Source: Rhizobium brockwellii (GTDB lineage Bacteria; Pseudomonadota; Alphaproteobacteria; Rhizobiales; Rhizobiaceae). From it: a DNA stretch of 64,000 nucleotides. The position numbers were made by a program, and so were the translations under genes. The stretch is taken from positions 1 to 64,000 of the forward strand of contig NZ_CP053445.1 in assembly GCF_000769405.2 (NCBI RefSeq), written 5' to 3'. Below, one piece after another: positions 18,301-27,412 of the stretch (position 1 is its first letter; each line of letters starts with the position of its first letter). Under the pieces are notes generated by a model. The model was not told the DNA's origin. It was given only the letters and a program-made list of their open reading frames with translations, and did no database searches.

Positions 18301-18942
18301 AATGATGCTCCACAGCCGCCAACCGACGATCTTCGCGCGTGGCAGACCTTCGTCGCGGATAATCTAGAATTCCGTCTTGCGGTTGCCATCGGCGCCGCCG
18401 TTGCCCAGCGCTGGACTGAAGAAAACCCCGATCCTTTCGCGACCCCTGCCCTCAACACGTGGAAAGAAACGGCCGATCTCCCGTGGTTCGCCTTCTGGGC
18501 AAAGGAATTGCTGCGCTGGGGGACACTCGATCCGTTTGTGGCGTTCGCCTTGTCGCAGGGCATTGCCCGCTCCCGCGATGACGCCATCCCGCTAAAACAG
18601 GACTTCCTGGATTGGATGGACGACCGCGAAGGGCCTGTGGGAGGCGCCGAGGATCTGATCGATCCGCGGAATTTCCTCGAGTGGTCGCGCAGCAGGCGAA
18701 AAAGCCCGACCGACCGAGTGGTAACCCGATCGCTGCAAGCCGGTCTGTCCGGCACTACCGGCGCAAACGGAAAATACTCCGTCATCCCTATCCGGGTTGC
18801 CGATGGCCTACGCTGGATCGATCCGGCCGGCTTCGAACTGGCGGTGTCGACAGACAGTCCGACCATGCTAGGCCCTGACATGTACGGCCAAGATTTCGAT
18901 CTCCTGACCGGCAAGGGGACCGAGATTGTGAGAGCGTTTTAG
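15331..18942 (+). CDS. HamB-like superfamily 2 (Ski2-type) helicase
   Basis: 1,203 residues. Motifs: Walker A 'TPTGSGKT' (about 308-315), 'DEAH' (about 415-418), motif V region 'TLTEGVNLPFDLIFLPSV', and motif VI 'RNLAGRAGRPG' (about 709-719), which together mark a Ski2-like DEAH/DEAD helicase. About 300 residues precede the helicase core and about 450 follow it without recognised domains. It is the second gene of an operon with the HamA-like nuclease. It ends 93 bases from the convergent AddA-like gene. Helicase activity is well supported; membership of Hachiman is inferred from the pairing. Confidence 0.85.
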   Translation: MPITDPERIAIATRTRNAIGQDQLLTPRQARAFVRAIQTTWDVETIHWSQNDSAETLAEAYRLIHAGGVLQSVAGGNQMDASLAFRRAGELFEWLARSNDSLAEVVPLALFAAGSYQLGGLPAMAAGLLRQVKSNDDGILLFADFLSADFDRVLERVAVFWNANPQATVPDASNAFFKEDIDSDLAWLTTLELIRSVGLAADSLRRGQFDRLEAAMTHLRQVERFLVRLAPEDVATLAFFIRSACERYAKATIYQPLRRLAAMRPGHLDYLDGFARRQYARGRGVLWQSQHQGIERLLQNSSFALCTPTGSGKTLVANLAIVKELLLQGDGHLAPLALYIVPSRALAGEVESKLTGELGREFIVTGLYGGADWGITDAWLTADTPTVLIATVEKADALMRYLGPMLLARLKLLLVDEAHQVVIENTVYAQEALAGHTSRAARLEAFISRLLARKPDVVRIALTAVAGGAAGPVARWIEGNSTAEAVGSYYRSTRQAIGTFEVRPGAAPEILFDMLNDRVLAVRGRDANVYMRLRIAPMPQAPAVVRGSLNHNTQLAVLWTALHLTDSDRRILVSVSQSPEDTIKWYADAFALNGWDAAPAFVPPAESPDVELFKSARMVCADYCGQDSHELKLLERGIATNHGQMPQRLRRMMVALIERSICRITVATATLTEGVNLPFDLIFLPSVMRSSFDVATRTRTEHPMSTAEFRNLAGRAGRPGAAKGMEGMTLVALPVAESTTAPGQRQTQRNQIGARRAEYDNLLGGLIADAAGGGEHHSPLAVLMRSIWQRSLQLGLVTSADFLNWLEGAVPQELSGEAGTASPSATARLADSIDELDGIILSAIEELQAIDPVQLTQAQIEAALAKVWQNTFARVASAYENWMEVAFIQRGRGLVATVYPDASERRVLYSFGYTPCIGLRFRPAAEKLLDILHYADGYGGMQDDDRMALFRQMGDVIADDRGFGFAVRDTVIGRALYARWHEVLAWWMSANDAPQPPTDDLRAWQTFVADNLEFRLAVAIGAAVAQRWTEENPDPFATPALNTWKETADLPWFAFWAKELLRWGTLDPFVAFALSQGIARSRDDAIPLKQDFLDWMDDREGPVGGAEDLIDPRNFLEWSRSRRKSPTDRVVTRSLQAGLSGTTGANGKYSVIPIRVADGLRWIDPAGFELAVSTDSPTMLGPDMYGQDFDLLTGKGTEIVRAF

Positions 18943-19035
18943 GTCGAGATTCAAAGGTCGGCGCATTGTCGACACGCCGATATCCCTTCACCGGGATGGG
19001 CGGTGATCACAAGAATTGTGGCGTGCCCGTCAGCT

Positions 19036-22000
19036 TTACTCTAGCTCGATACGGTTCATAACTGCCGCAATCGGCTGATGGATCCAGTATTCGAAGTGGC
19101 CTTTGCCAGTGATCCGTTGGATTGCCCGGGCGTAGAGGTTCACCTGTCCGGCAAATTCGCGCAGGCGCAACTCGTCCAACGCTACCGATCCCGGAAAGCT
19201 CTTATGATCGATGATCGCAAATCCGTCGCCAATGTCGATCAGAAGATCGAGGCGGCCGCCGACGATTTGGAGGCCATCCTCGGCATGGATAGGCCATTCC
19301 TTCAATTGGGTGGCGCTTCCGAACCGGCGCGTGATGAAAGACTGCAATCGATCCGAGATCGCGACGGTGTCAGCGGCACTTAATTGTGGAACGCCCCAAC
19401 GGGCAAGAGTGGCGGCAGCGCACTGCGTACGCATTGCCGTTTGCGCGTCTGGATTGTCTGCGGCGAGAAACCGATGAACTGCTTCGCCCAGCATTTGAAG
19501 ATCGGGATGTCCCACCAAGGGAATGCGATCGCCGATGGTTTCTGTTTCTGCAATCGTGACCTGCGCGTCGGATAGGACGGCGTCGCTGGGTCGAATCCTG
19601 AGAGGGGGGTAAGCTCTGGGTGTTGCAACCGGTCTCACATATTCCTGCGGCGGCTTGCTGCGTGACTGCGGCGTCGGCAGGGCCTCGGGAGAGGGACGGC
19701 TAGTAAACCTTTCTACCCCCACGCTGATGGTATCTCCGGCATCCCTTACGAGCGGCACGCCTTCATCGCTTTGCAGTTCATCGAGCCACGGCTGGGCACC
19801 GCCGGTACTCGACAAAACCAGATAGTCGCGGGCGCGAGTGAGTCCGACATAGAGAAGGCGTGTCCGCTCCCGGCGCTCTTCTGCGAGCGCCGATATACCT
19901 TCAGGGCTCACTGGCGCCCACACGTCCAGACCAACGTCCTTCTGTTGCTCCCCGTATGGCCAAGGCCAGAACCGCAAGACGCGCGTTGCAAGAGGGGAAC
20001 TCCAGTCCGGCGCGCCTTCGTTCTCGGCAACCATGCCGAACGGAGAACCCTTGGCCAATGCATCGAGCTCGGTCAACAAGACGATCGGCCATTCAAGACC
20101 TTTGGCCGCATGATAGGTCATGATGTTCACGGCATCTGGATGCCGGCTTTGCGGCTGGCGAGCGTCGTCGCGCGACATGATCCACGCGCAGGCGCCAGTC
20201 AAGGTTGACGCCTGTCGCTCGGCACGCTGGTCGTCCTGATAGGCCTCGACTAGGCCGCGGAGAGCTTCCAAGTTCTGAAGCCGCTGCTCGGAACTGCCCC
20301 AACTGAGGAGCGTGTCAAGTATTGTCGGCGCATGGAGCAATGCGTCGAAAACCTCTACGGGCGTCAGCTGGAGCGCGCGTTCGCGGATTTCGATCAGCGC
20401 ATCGACAAAAGGAGCGTGCGAAATCAGGCCGGCTTTTCCGTCCTTTTCAAAAATAGTGGCGAACCAATCATCGTTGTCGGTCGCCAGCCGGACAAGTTCA
20501 GCGAGTGCGAGCGTATCGCTACCATCCGCGACCCATCGGAAGGCGGCAAGCGTGAACTCGATCTCCGGCTGGGCAAGGAGTCCCGATCGCTCCACCGCGA
20601 CCCGGATGCCATGTTCTGATAAAGCCAAAGCGAGCTCGCCGACCTGTTGATTTCCGCGACACAAGACCGCGATGTCGCCACCACGCGTATTGCGCGGCAG
20701 ACCGTCTTTGCCCGTGACGGGCCACTCGGCGGGTTTGGCAAGCAGACCCGCGATCTGGGCCGCGAGCATTGCGGTGCGATCTTCCTTTTTCTTGCCCGTC
20801 ATTGGCCAGAATGACAGGGCAGGCGGTGTTTCCATGTTCTCGGTCCGCTCGCATCCGTCGAACCTGATCTCTTCATCCGTCATGCCGACCCGCGCCATAT
20901 TGGGCGTGATCGCCGCGTTGACGAAGTCAGCAAGCTGAGGGCGGGTGCGGTAGGAGCGACGTAGATAACCCGTGATGCCGCCTGTGGCTTTGGTGATGGC
21001 AGCGGAGGCGGCAATGGTTAGCGCCGGGTCGGCATCGCGGAATCCGTAGATCGATTGCTTGGGATCGCCGACCCACAGGTTGCGCCTTGCGATACGCGAT
21101 AAGGCAGTGAAGATTGCGATTTGGATCGGGCTCGAATCCTGAAACTCGTCGACGAAGACCGCACCGATAAGTTCGCAAAGTCGCTCCTCGTTTGCCGGAT
21201 TGGTGATGATGTCCAGCGCAAGCATTTCCTGATCGACAAAGTCGAGAAGACCACGAACGCGCTTATAATCGGCATATGCGCTGATGCATTTGGCTGCGCA
21301 ATCAAAGATCAACGCGATGTAACGCTCGATATCAGCCCTCAGGGCCGGATGTTTTGGATGGGCGGTTGCAGCCGCGATCACATCCGCAAAGAGCGATGCA
21401 TCCGTTTTGGTGGCCCCGAGTTTGGCGAGTTTTGCCCATTCCGGCCAGGATATCCGCTCGCCGCTACGCAGGGTGCGGAGAGCCTTCTCAACCGTCGGGA
21501 CATCCTTTGTTAAGGTCCCGCTCTTCAAGCTGGCCCGGTTCCTTTCGATGCCGAACATACATGCCTCGATAGCCGAAGCGAGTGCGAAGTCTATCTCCTC
21601 TGCCGTTTGACCAGACGTTTCCGGTGGCAGGAGTGCCATTAAGCTGGCGCTTGAGCGGGTCCCGCAGTGGGCAAAGCGCTCCACCGGTATGCCGTTTGAA
21701 CGCCCTAGATCAACTGCACGCCGAACGTCGTCTTGCCAGCCTCGAACTGTTCGGCCATGGGTCGAATAGCTACGTGCTTGAATGCCAAAACGTTCCGCAA
21801 TCTCTGAAATCGCAGGGCCACATTCCTCCATCACCAATCCGGCTGCCCTTCCGAATATCGAAGCCTGTCGGTCCTCGGCTATGACCTCCGAGATCGGCGA
21901 TCGTCCGAGTTCGAAAGCGAATTCCGAGATCAACGCGCCGCAAACTGCGTTCACGGTGCCTATTCGAGCAGACAGCATGGCAGAGGCAAGCTCCGGCTGA

Positions 22001-22203
22001 CCCCTGTCGATCAAAGTGGCTCGAATTCGACCTGCAAGTTCGGCAGCTGCTTTCTTAGTGAAAGTGGTCGCGAGGATCCTGTGCGGAGCTGTGCCGGCGA
22101 AAACCTCGGTGACAATGTCCTGCACGAGCCGGTATGTCTTGCCGGTGCCAGCACTGGCAATCGTCGTGTCAACTCGGTTTTGCGACGTCGTTTCTTCTTT
22201 CAT
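19036..22203 (-). CDS. UvrD/RecB-type helicase-nuclease, AddA-like
   Basis: 1,055 residues. Superfamily 1A helicase: 'ASAGTGKT' near the N-terminus (about 16-23), 'TTFTKKAAAELAGRI', motif II 'VDEFQDSSPIQ' (about 350), 'WVGDPKQSIYGFRDAD', and 'NIMTYHAAKGLEWPIVLLTELD'. The C-terminus carries a RecB-type PD-(D/E)XK nuclease: 'GEAVHRFL', 'RLDLLIDIGDGFAIIDHKSF' and 'QVNLYARAI'. This is the AddA architecture, which processes double-strand ends together with AddB. Its start overlaps the AddB-like stop by four bases (ATGA), so the two are translationally coupled. Chromosomal AddAB does recombination repair; this plasmid copy in a defence island is more likely an antiviral relative. Confidence 0.88.
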   Translation of the reverse strand: MKEETTSQNRVDTTIASAGTGKTYRLVQDIVTEVFAGTAPHRILATTFTKKAAAELAGRIRATLIDRGQPELASAMLSARIGTVNAVCGALISEFAFELGRSPISEVIAEDRQASIFGRAAGLVMEECGPAISEIAERFGIQARSYSTHGRTVRGWQDDVRRAVDLGRSNGIPVERFAHCGTRSSASLMALLPPETSGQTAEEIDFALASAIEACMFGIERNRASLKSGTLTKDVPTVEKALRTLRSGERISWPEWAKLAKLGATKTDASLFADVIAAATAHPKHPALRADIERYIALIFDCAAKCISAYADYKRVRGLLDFVDQEMLALDIITNPANEERLCELIGAVFVDEFQDSSPIQIAIFTALSRIARRNLWVGDPKQSIYGFRDADPALTIAASAAITKATGGITGYLRRSYRTRPQLADFVNAAITPNMARVGMTDEEIRFDGCERTENMETPPALSFWPMTGKKKEDRTAMLAAQIAGLLAKPAEWPVTGKDGLPRNTRGGDIAVLCRGNQQVGELALALSEHGIRVAVERSGLLAQPEIEFTLAAFRWVADGSDTLALAELVRLATDNDDWFATIFEKDGKAGLISHAPFVDALIEIRERALQLTPVEVFDALLHAPTILDTLLSWGSSEQRLQNLEALRGLVEAYQDDQRAERQASTLTGACAWIMSRDDARQPQSRHPDAVNIMTYHAAKGLEWPIVLLTELDALAKGSPFGMVAENEGAPDWSSPLATRVLRFWPWPYGEQQKDVGLDVWAPVSPEGISALAEERRERTRLLYVGLTRARDYLVLSSTGGAQPWLDELQSDEGVPLVRDAGDTISVGVERFTSRPSPEALPTPQSRSKPPQEYVRPVATPRAYPPLRIRPSDAVLSDAQVTIAETETIGDRIPLVGHPDLQMLGEAVHRFLAADNPDAQTAMRTQCAAATLARWGVPQLSAADTVAISDRLQSFITRRFGSATQLKEWPIHAEDGLQIVGGRLDLLIDIGDGFAIIDHKSFPGSVALDELRLREFAGQVNLYARAIQRITGKGHFEYWIHQPIAAVMNRIELE

Positions 22204-24869
22204 GCGATAGCCCTAACCCGACAGAGCGTTGAATAGTCGCAACGCTCGCAATGCACCTCACGCGCTATGGTTAGATCGCTTGGGAGCAAGTGCGCCACTC
22301 CTTCCACGCCGGTTGCGAGAATCTGCCCGCCTTCGGTCACAGATCGCCAGCTCCTCCAAGCGGCGATGATTGCCGTCCAGGTATCGGGCAACGACCTGTT
22401 GCCCTGAACAAGGCGACCAATTAGACCGCTCCCCTCCAGTGTCGCAAACTGGCGCTGGTTCAAAAGGAAGTAGCCGGCACGATAGGGGTGATCTCCGGCA
22501 ACGAGTGCTCCATAACTGGCCAACTGTACTGCGCCGCCTTTGGCGAGTTCATCGACGCGGGTCCGATCGCTGCGGGTCCATTTGAGATCGACGATCACGG
22601 CTTGCCCCATTTGGTCACGGGTAATGAGATCAACTGCACCTCGCATGGAAAGCACGGCTTCAAATGTCCCGCTGACTTGTTGTTCCGTTGCCTCGACGGT
22701 TAGATGATTGTCAACTAGGCATCGTGCCAGGCTAGCCATCGCAGCTGGCAGCCGCCTGCGCGCGAAATTGAGCTCCTCGGCAAATTCTGGATGCCGCAGC
22801 GGGGCCGCGAGCTGATCAATCTTGTTTTCAAGGAGCAAGGTTGTTTGTTGCGCGGCGGTATTGGGATCGGGCGGGACACCAGGCACGAAGATATGGCGGG
22901 CGATAGCATGCGCGAGATTACCAAGCAGCTGATTTGCGTCGGGGATTGAGCGAACTCGACCTGCCCTAAGCCTTGCGACGTGTCGGAGGGCCCACATAAG
23001 CTGACAGGATAACAGGCTTTCCAGCGAGGTTGCCGATTGAGTAACTTCCGCTAGGCGCGTGCCGAAGTCTGCCGGGGTTGGCCAGGAAAATTTTGCTTGC
23101 GGGAGAGGTGACGAGGCGATTGGATGCCGTCCGATCACCGTACCGGCGATATTGATCTCCGAAGCGCTTAGCGCAGTTTCAAGCTGCAGAATCGTGCCTA
23201 CCCGATCGAGCGCCGGTTTCAAGCGATGTGCCAGCGGATGTAAACTGTCTTCGGCGTCGCTGTCGAGCCCGGCAGCGATCAGGAGAACGGAGCAGCGCGC
23301 GTTCAAGATCGCGCGCTCCCAAGCAGCGCTCGCTGCGCGAGCCCCCATCGCCATGTCGTCGGCGGGACAGCCCGCGGACGAAAGCTCCTGTCTTTCGCGC
23401 TCGCTCCAGGGTGAACGTAGGGACCCTTCCCGCGTCACGCCAAAATTCCACCAGACCACAGTGGAAACCGGTGCCCAGATGGAGCCTGGATGCGGTACGC
23501 TCCGCCAGCTAGCTGCTTCTGCCCGCGCGTTCGGATTGGCTTCGCCGAGATCGAGGGCCTGGTCAATGATGCGTTCAACAAGAAGCCGAGGCAACTGGTC
23601 TCGCTCCAACGCCGATAGCGCTGCCCGGACCTCACCTGCAAGGGTGGAGGTCGCGGAGTATAGAAAATCATTGGTCATGGCGTATCTGCGTGCAGCCCAG
23701 ACCGCAACCCGGTCACAGATCGCCAATGCCTGTTGGAGAGGGATCCCAAGAATAGGGTCGGCGGTCTGAGGTTCTGCCCATTCCCGCCAGCGTGAAAGCC
23801 GCCGATCGGAAGCGTCAAGCTCGCCTGTCTCGCCCTGTGCCCTGAGACGTTCGTTCTGGTCAATCTTGGTCCAGGCTTCTTCCCATTCAATCCCTCCGCG
23901 GCCTGGAGCTTGTTCAAGCGCTGCGGCCAGATGCCAAGCCGCACGCGGCGAGACGGGCGAATTGGGAAAAACCAGGAGCTCCATCAGCGCGCGCGGGTCA
24001 AATGGTGCCCAGACGATCTTGAAAGCAAGTAGCAGAAGTTGCAGCGATCCCCGATGGATCGAGGACCGGCTGCGGCCTGCGCGCGGCGCACCGGCGCCGG
24101 CCAGTCCATGGTCGAGAAGATCCGTGTCGCCGTCCTGTGAGACGAGCGCAATCGTGGTGTTCCCCGTCTGGTTGGCAAACCATTGCCCGACAATTTCGGC
24201 GGCGAGCGGCTTGCTGGCCGACGATGCCACCGTCACGCTACCGTCTGCCCCTTCCAACGTTCCGCTTGAGTTGAGCATCCATCGCTGTAGCTTTCCGAGC
24301 GACGTCTCTACCGGGGCCGCGGCGGTCGACTTGATCGCCTCCATCACACAACCGAGATTGCTAAGCCGTTCGAGGAGACGGCGAAGTGGCGACGGACATA
24401 AATCGATTGGATCGATTAGTCTTATTCGGGTAAGCGGACGCATGCTGGATGCCGCCAGTTCGTTCATGATGGCGGCGATCCGATCGGACAGACCGGCCGG
24501 CAGCTCGATGGCTGCCCGAGACGCGGCAGCGAGGTTGCTGAGCCGTGGCTCTCGCCAGTTCTGGTCATGCTGCCATCCAAACCCGATCAGTTCGTCGCGC
24601 CATCCAAGTAGTGTTTGCGCGGTAGACCACGGATCCATTTGAAGGGACGCGGTCCAGAAGTAGTCTCCATCGAGGCTCTCTAAGGTCGCTTGGAACGATG
24701 CGATTCTGACGACCTGCGGCTTACGCGGACCTCCGATGCCCAGTATCGTCTCCAGCGTATCGACCAGACCGGCCGGTCCAAGCACAGGTTGTCCCATAGA
24801 GCCGCCGCGATCACCACCATGATCCGGGACGGAGCCAGCGTCAGCCCAAAGTCCAAATACGATGTCCAT
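22200..24869 (-). CDS. AddB-like nuclease subunit with Fe-S type cysteines
   Basis: 889 residues. C-terminal PD-(D/E)XK domain: 'AVDLITRD', 'VIVDLKWTRSD' (about 760) and 'QLASYGALV'. A cysteine before the domain ('LLSCQLMW', about 620) and a terminal C-x2-C-x5-C ('CERCDYSTLC', about 874-883) reproduce the four-cysteine iron-sulfur staple of AddB and Cas4 nucleases. No intact Walker A was seen in the N-terminal half, as in AddB. It is shorter than typical AddB (around 1,000-1,150). It is the first gene of an operon with the AddA-like gene. Together they should form a helicase-nuclease; target and trigger are unknown. Confidence 0.82.
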   Translation of the reverse strand: MDIVFGLWADAGSVPDHGGDRGGSMGQPVLGPAGLVDTLETILGIGGPRKPQVVRIASFQATLESLDGDYFWTASLQMDPWSTAQTLLGWRDELIGFGWQHDQNWREPRLSNLAAASRAAIELPAGLSDRIAAIMNELAASSMRPLTRIRLIDPIDLCPSPLRRLLERLSNLGCVMEAIKSTAAAPVETSLGKLQRWMLNSSGTLEGADGSVTVASSASKPLAAEIVGQWFANQTGNTTIALVSQDGDTDLLDHGLAGAGAPRAGRSRSSIHRGSLQLLLLAFKIVWAPFDPRALMELLVFPNSPVSPRAAWHLAAALEQAPGRGGIEWEEAWTKIDQNERLRAQGETGELDASDRRLSRWREWAEPQTADPILGIPLQQALAICDRVAVWAARRYAMTNDFLYSATSTLAGEVRAALSALERDQLPRLLVERIIDQALDLGEANPNARAEAASWRSVPHPGSIWAPVSTVVWWNFGVTREGSLRSPWSERERQELSSAGCPADDMAMGARAASAAWERAILNARCSVLLIAAGLDSDAEDSLHPLAHRLKPALDRVGTILQLETALSASEINIAGTVIGRHPIASSPLPQAKFSWPTPADFGTRLAEVTQSATSLESLLSCQLMWALRHVARLRAGRVRSIPDANQLLGNLAHAIARHIFVPGVPPDPNTAAQQTTLLLENKIDQLAAPLRHPEFAEELNFARRRLPAAMASLARCLVDNHLTVEATEQQVSGTFEAVLSMRGAVDLITRDQMGQAVIVDLKWTRSDRTRVDELAKGGAVQLASYGALVAGDHPYRAGYFLLNQRQFATLEGSGLIGRLVQGNRSLPDTWTAIIAAWRSWRSVTEGGQILATGVEGVAHLLPSDLTIAREVHCERCDYSTLCRVRAIA

Positions 24870-25207
24870 GAAATTCGTTCCCCCAGAGGCAACATGTCAT
24901 ATTAAGCGATGGTCTTTCAATAGATTGCAATCAAAGGTCGTTGCTTTTTAGCCAATCTGGATCCGTCCAGGTCTGAAGCTTAGATTATCCCTAGAACGAG
25001 CGTGGCAGCTTATCTCCAAGACATCGGACACCAGACTTACGCCACCCAGCAATGAGAGCACGCTCCCTTCTGGCCGCAATGCCGGAGCCGTGAAAAATCA
25101 GCGCATATTCTGCAAATTTATCGCCCTTAGGTCTAATCGTTGAAGTCTTTCCTCTCCAAATAAAAAAGGGTGACCGACGTGCCCGATGACGTCTATTGGC
25201 AATGGCC
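24870..25207. other. Intergenic region between the AddAB-like operon and CBASS
   Basis: 338 bases. No credible gene: an 88-codon minus-strand frame here has no ribosome-binding site and no recognisable content. It must hold the promoter of the AddB-like gene and the end of the CBASS operon, but I could not identify either confidently. Confidence 0.4.
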
Positions 25208-25942
25208 TTAGGTAGGTAAATCAACATCAAGCCAACGCGCATATGCCCGGATGTCAATCATAGGAACTGTGGCTTTTTCCTGCAGTCGAGCAATCAGCTC
25301 AAAGAGGAATGCCGTCGCTGGCTTGCGCATAGGCGTGAGCATGTCGGTTCCTTCCAGATCGCGAGCAAAGATACCGTGTGCTGCCACGCAGCCTAGATCG
25401 AGCCGGTCAGCCTCGCTACCGTCAGTCAGCGCACTGGTGAGTGCTACGCCAAGTCCGGGTGACCAGTCGCTCTCCAGCGTCAACAAACCTCCGATAATAT
25501 TCTGCAGCGGCTTGGCTGGATATGTGCCACCAGCATGGGGAATAGGAAGGCTCGTGCGATGCAGAGATCGTACACTAGCAACTTTCTTGCGGGCGTATGC
25601 GACCTGTTCTGCATTGATCGACTGCTTAGCCTCAAAGACCGCATACACGCTCTCCGCGGGAATGACGGTTTGCCCCTGAAAAGAGAAGATAAAAGGCGAA
25701 TACTGGCGATCGAAGACGACCACGTCGATCTGGTCGCTGAATGCTCCGGTGCTGTCGACGACATGGGCAGATGCTGCCTGATAACGCATAGGCAGATAAG
25801 TTTGCATCATCTCAAGCCAGACAGCTTCACTGGCGTCGCCCTTCGTTCCGGGATGGCCGAAAGCCTTTCGGGCACGCCCTAGTCGCTCCTGAATGTCGTC
25901 ATGCAGCTCTGAAAGGAGCGTTTGGATAGACCAAGTGCTCAT
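25208..25942 (-). CDS. nucC: CBASS effector endonuclease NucC
   Basis: 244 residues, matching the NucC pattern throughout as I know it: 'FSDQIDVVVFDRQYSPFIF' and 'ESVYAVFEAKQ', then 'SLHRTSLPIPHAGGTYPAKPL'. Counting gives D73, E104 and K106, the known catalytic triad positions of NucC. NucC forms trimers that assemble into hexamers on binding cyclic tri-adenylate and cut double-stranded DNA without specificity, killing the infected cell. Length is normal (about 240). Its ATG overlaps the stop of the Cap6 gene (ATGA), and it is the last gene of the CBASS operon. Confidence 0.93.
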   Translation of the reverse strand: MSTWSIQTLLSELHDDIQERLGRARKAFGHPGTKGDASEAVWLEMMQTYLPMRYQAASAHVVDSTGAFSDQIDVVVFDRQYSPFIFSFQGQTVIPAESVYAVFEAKQSINAEQVAYARKKVASVRSLHRTSLPIPHAGGTYPAKPLQNIIGGLLTLESDWSPGLGVALTSALTDGSEADRLDLGCVAAHGIFARDLEGTDMLTPMRKPATAFLFELIARLQEKATVPMIDIRAYARWLDVDLPT

Positions 25943-26892
25943 CGGGTAACCTCTATTGCTACGACCTCATCGCGAAAAGCTGGCGTCGGCTGCATCGCCT
26001 TTGCGATCTGCAGTGCGCGTGCTCCCTCAACCGGTTTGTGCGGGTAAGCATCAAGCGCGATTGCCGGCAGGAGGCGTTGGGTTAGGTCTGAAAACGTAAA
26101 ACCGGGAGCATCTCCCGTTGCCCCAGTCGCCGAGACCAGCATCTGCAACTGGCTTGCGGTGATTCCAAGCGGGCCGAGACGAAGCGAAAGGATGTGCTGT
26201 CGCTGCTCGTTGCTCGGACGAGCAAACTTTAATATGTCCGCAGCTCGGCGACGTACCGCAGGATCGAGGGCATTGAGGCGATTCGTACACATGATCACCG
26301 CTGCAGGAAGCCGAAGGTTCGCAAGGCGGTCGATACCCCGGATGAATGCGTTGACGCCAGCGCGATCCTCATGGTGCATCTGCGAGGATTCCCGTGACTG
26401 TGCAAGGGCATCGGCTTCGTCGACTAGAAGGATGATGCCACCTTTGGCTTTTCGATCTCCGCTGAGCTTGCTTGCCGCCTGCACCGTGTGCTCGAATGCC
26501 GCGGAAAGCAGCTGTGTCATTTCACCGACACGGCCCTGGCCGCGTGTGGCCAGACTGAGTGGGAACAAGGTGATCTCAATGTCTTCCTGGCGCGCTACAG
26601 CGTCTCCGATCGTCTCGGCGAGCTCGGTCTTGCCCGACCCCACGTCCCCTGCGAGGATAACAAGCGGCGGACGACGCAAGATGACATCGAGCAAGGCACG
26701 CGCTTCAGCTGCATGAAAACGGGCAGCCCACTTTTCGAGCCCCTGCGGATTGACCATGAGACCAAGGATTTTGGCCAGACGAGATTTCTGGTCATCGAGA
26801 CCGACTAGTCGCGCGAGCCGCTCCTGAGGCTCAAAATCAGGATAAGTCTGACGTCGCTCGAAAAGCTCGTCCAGGCCGGGCATATTTTGCAT
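25939..26892 (-). CDS. cap6: CBASS TRIP13-like AAA+ ATPase Cap6
   Basis: 317 residues from the ATG at 26892, which overlaps the Cap7 stop by one base (TGATG) and has a perfect AAGGAG about seven bases upstream; a longer frame from 26910 is less likely. Seen: Walker A 'GDVGSGKT' (82-89), Walker B 'ILLVDEADAL' (about 160) and 'RRRAADILKFARP' arginine region, an AAA+ ATPase of the Pch2/TRIP13 remodeller type. In type III CBASS it disassembles the HORMA-peptide-cyclase complex and so restrains signalling. Function follows from the gene set. Confidence 0.9.
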   Translation of the reverse strand: MQNMPGLDELFERRQTYPDFEPQERLARLVGLDDQKSRLAKILGLMVNPQGLEKWAARFHAAEARALLDVILRRPPLVILAGDVGSGKTELAETIGDAVARQEDIEITLFPLSLATRGQGRVGEMTQLLSAAFEHTVQAASKLSGDRKAKGGIILLVDEADALAQSRESSQMHHEDRAGVNAFIRGIDRLANLRLPAAVIMCTNRLNALDPAVRRRAADILKFARPSNEQRQHILSLRLGPLGITASQLQMLVSATGATGDAPGFTFSDLTQRLLPAIALDAYPHKPVEGARALQIAKAMQPTPAFRDEVVAIEVTR

Positions 26893-27404
26893 CAGTAGCT
26901 CCTTACGCATGAGCGATCGAGTGCGCGACCGCCGGCAGAATAGGTGTGATCGGAGGTGAGATATCCATTCACCGGCGGTTCAGTTCCGGTGGAGCGCTGA
27001 AAGGGAAGCCCACTTCTAAAGGCATCGCGATCCCCTTGAGGCAGAGCAAAAAAGGCGTCGGTATAATTCATGAAGCTGGTGAATGAGGCGTTTGATACAT
27101 CTTTCCCGGGGCGAATCTTGCCGGGATCATCATCATTCGCCATTCCGTTGGCGAGATCGCGCGCGGTGTACTTCAGCGTCGGTTCAATCCATGAACCGTC
27201 GCGCTTGAAACCATAGCTAACAGACGACAGATAGCCCGCCTGCATCATAGCGACGGCTTCAGCCTCATAGTCGGCAATGGTCTGGTCAGTTGGCTTACCG
27301 TAGAGGCGTTGAATGCGTTTTAGGTCCGTCGCGATCTTAGCCGCCATATGACGCGCATGAGTAACGGTGAATGTAGTACTTTCTGTGTAACTATAGCTGG
27401 ACAT
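26892..27404 (-). CDS. cap7: CBASS HORMA-domain protein Cap7
   Basis: 170 residues from the ATG at 27404, nine bases after the CD-NTase stop and behind a GAGGG ribosome-binding site; a TTG at 27416 would overlap the CD-NTase. The N-terminus 'SYSYTESTTFTVTHARHMAAKI' is typical of bacterial HORMA proteins, and the C-terminal half fits a safety-belt region. HORMA proteins sense specific peptides, close, and then bind and activate the CD-NTase; Cap6 reopens them. One HORMA gene is present (some type III systems have two). Confidence 0.88.
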   Translation of the reverse strand: MSSYSYTESTTFTVTHARHMAAKIATDLKRIQRLYGKPTDQTIADYEAEAVAMMQAGYLSSVSYGFKRDGSWIEPTLKYTARDLANGMANDDDPGKIRPGKDVSNASFTSFMNYTDAFFALPQGDRDAFRSGLPFQRSTGTEPPVNGYLTSDHTYSAGGRALDRSCVRSY

Positions 27405-27412
27405 CACCGCCC

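Noticed and set aside
24991..25257. 88-codon minus-strand frame between AddB-like and nucC
   Set aside because: Overlaps the nucC 3' end, no ribosome-binding site, no recognisable content.
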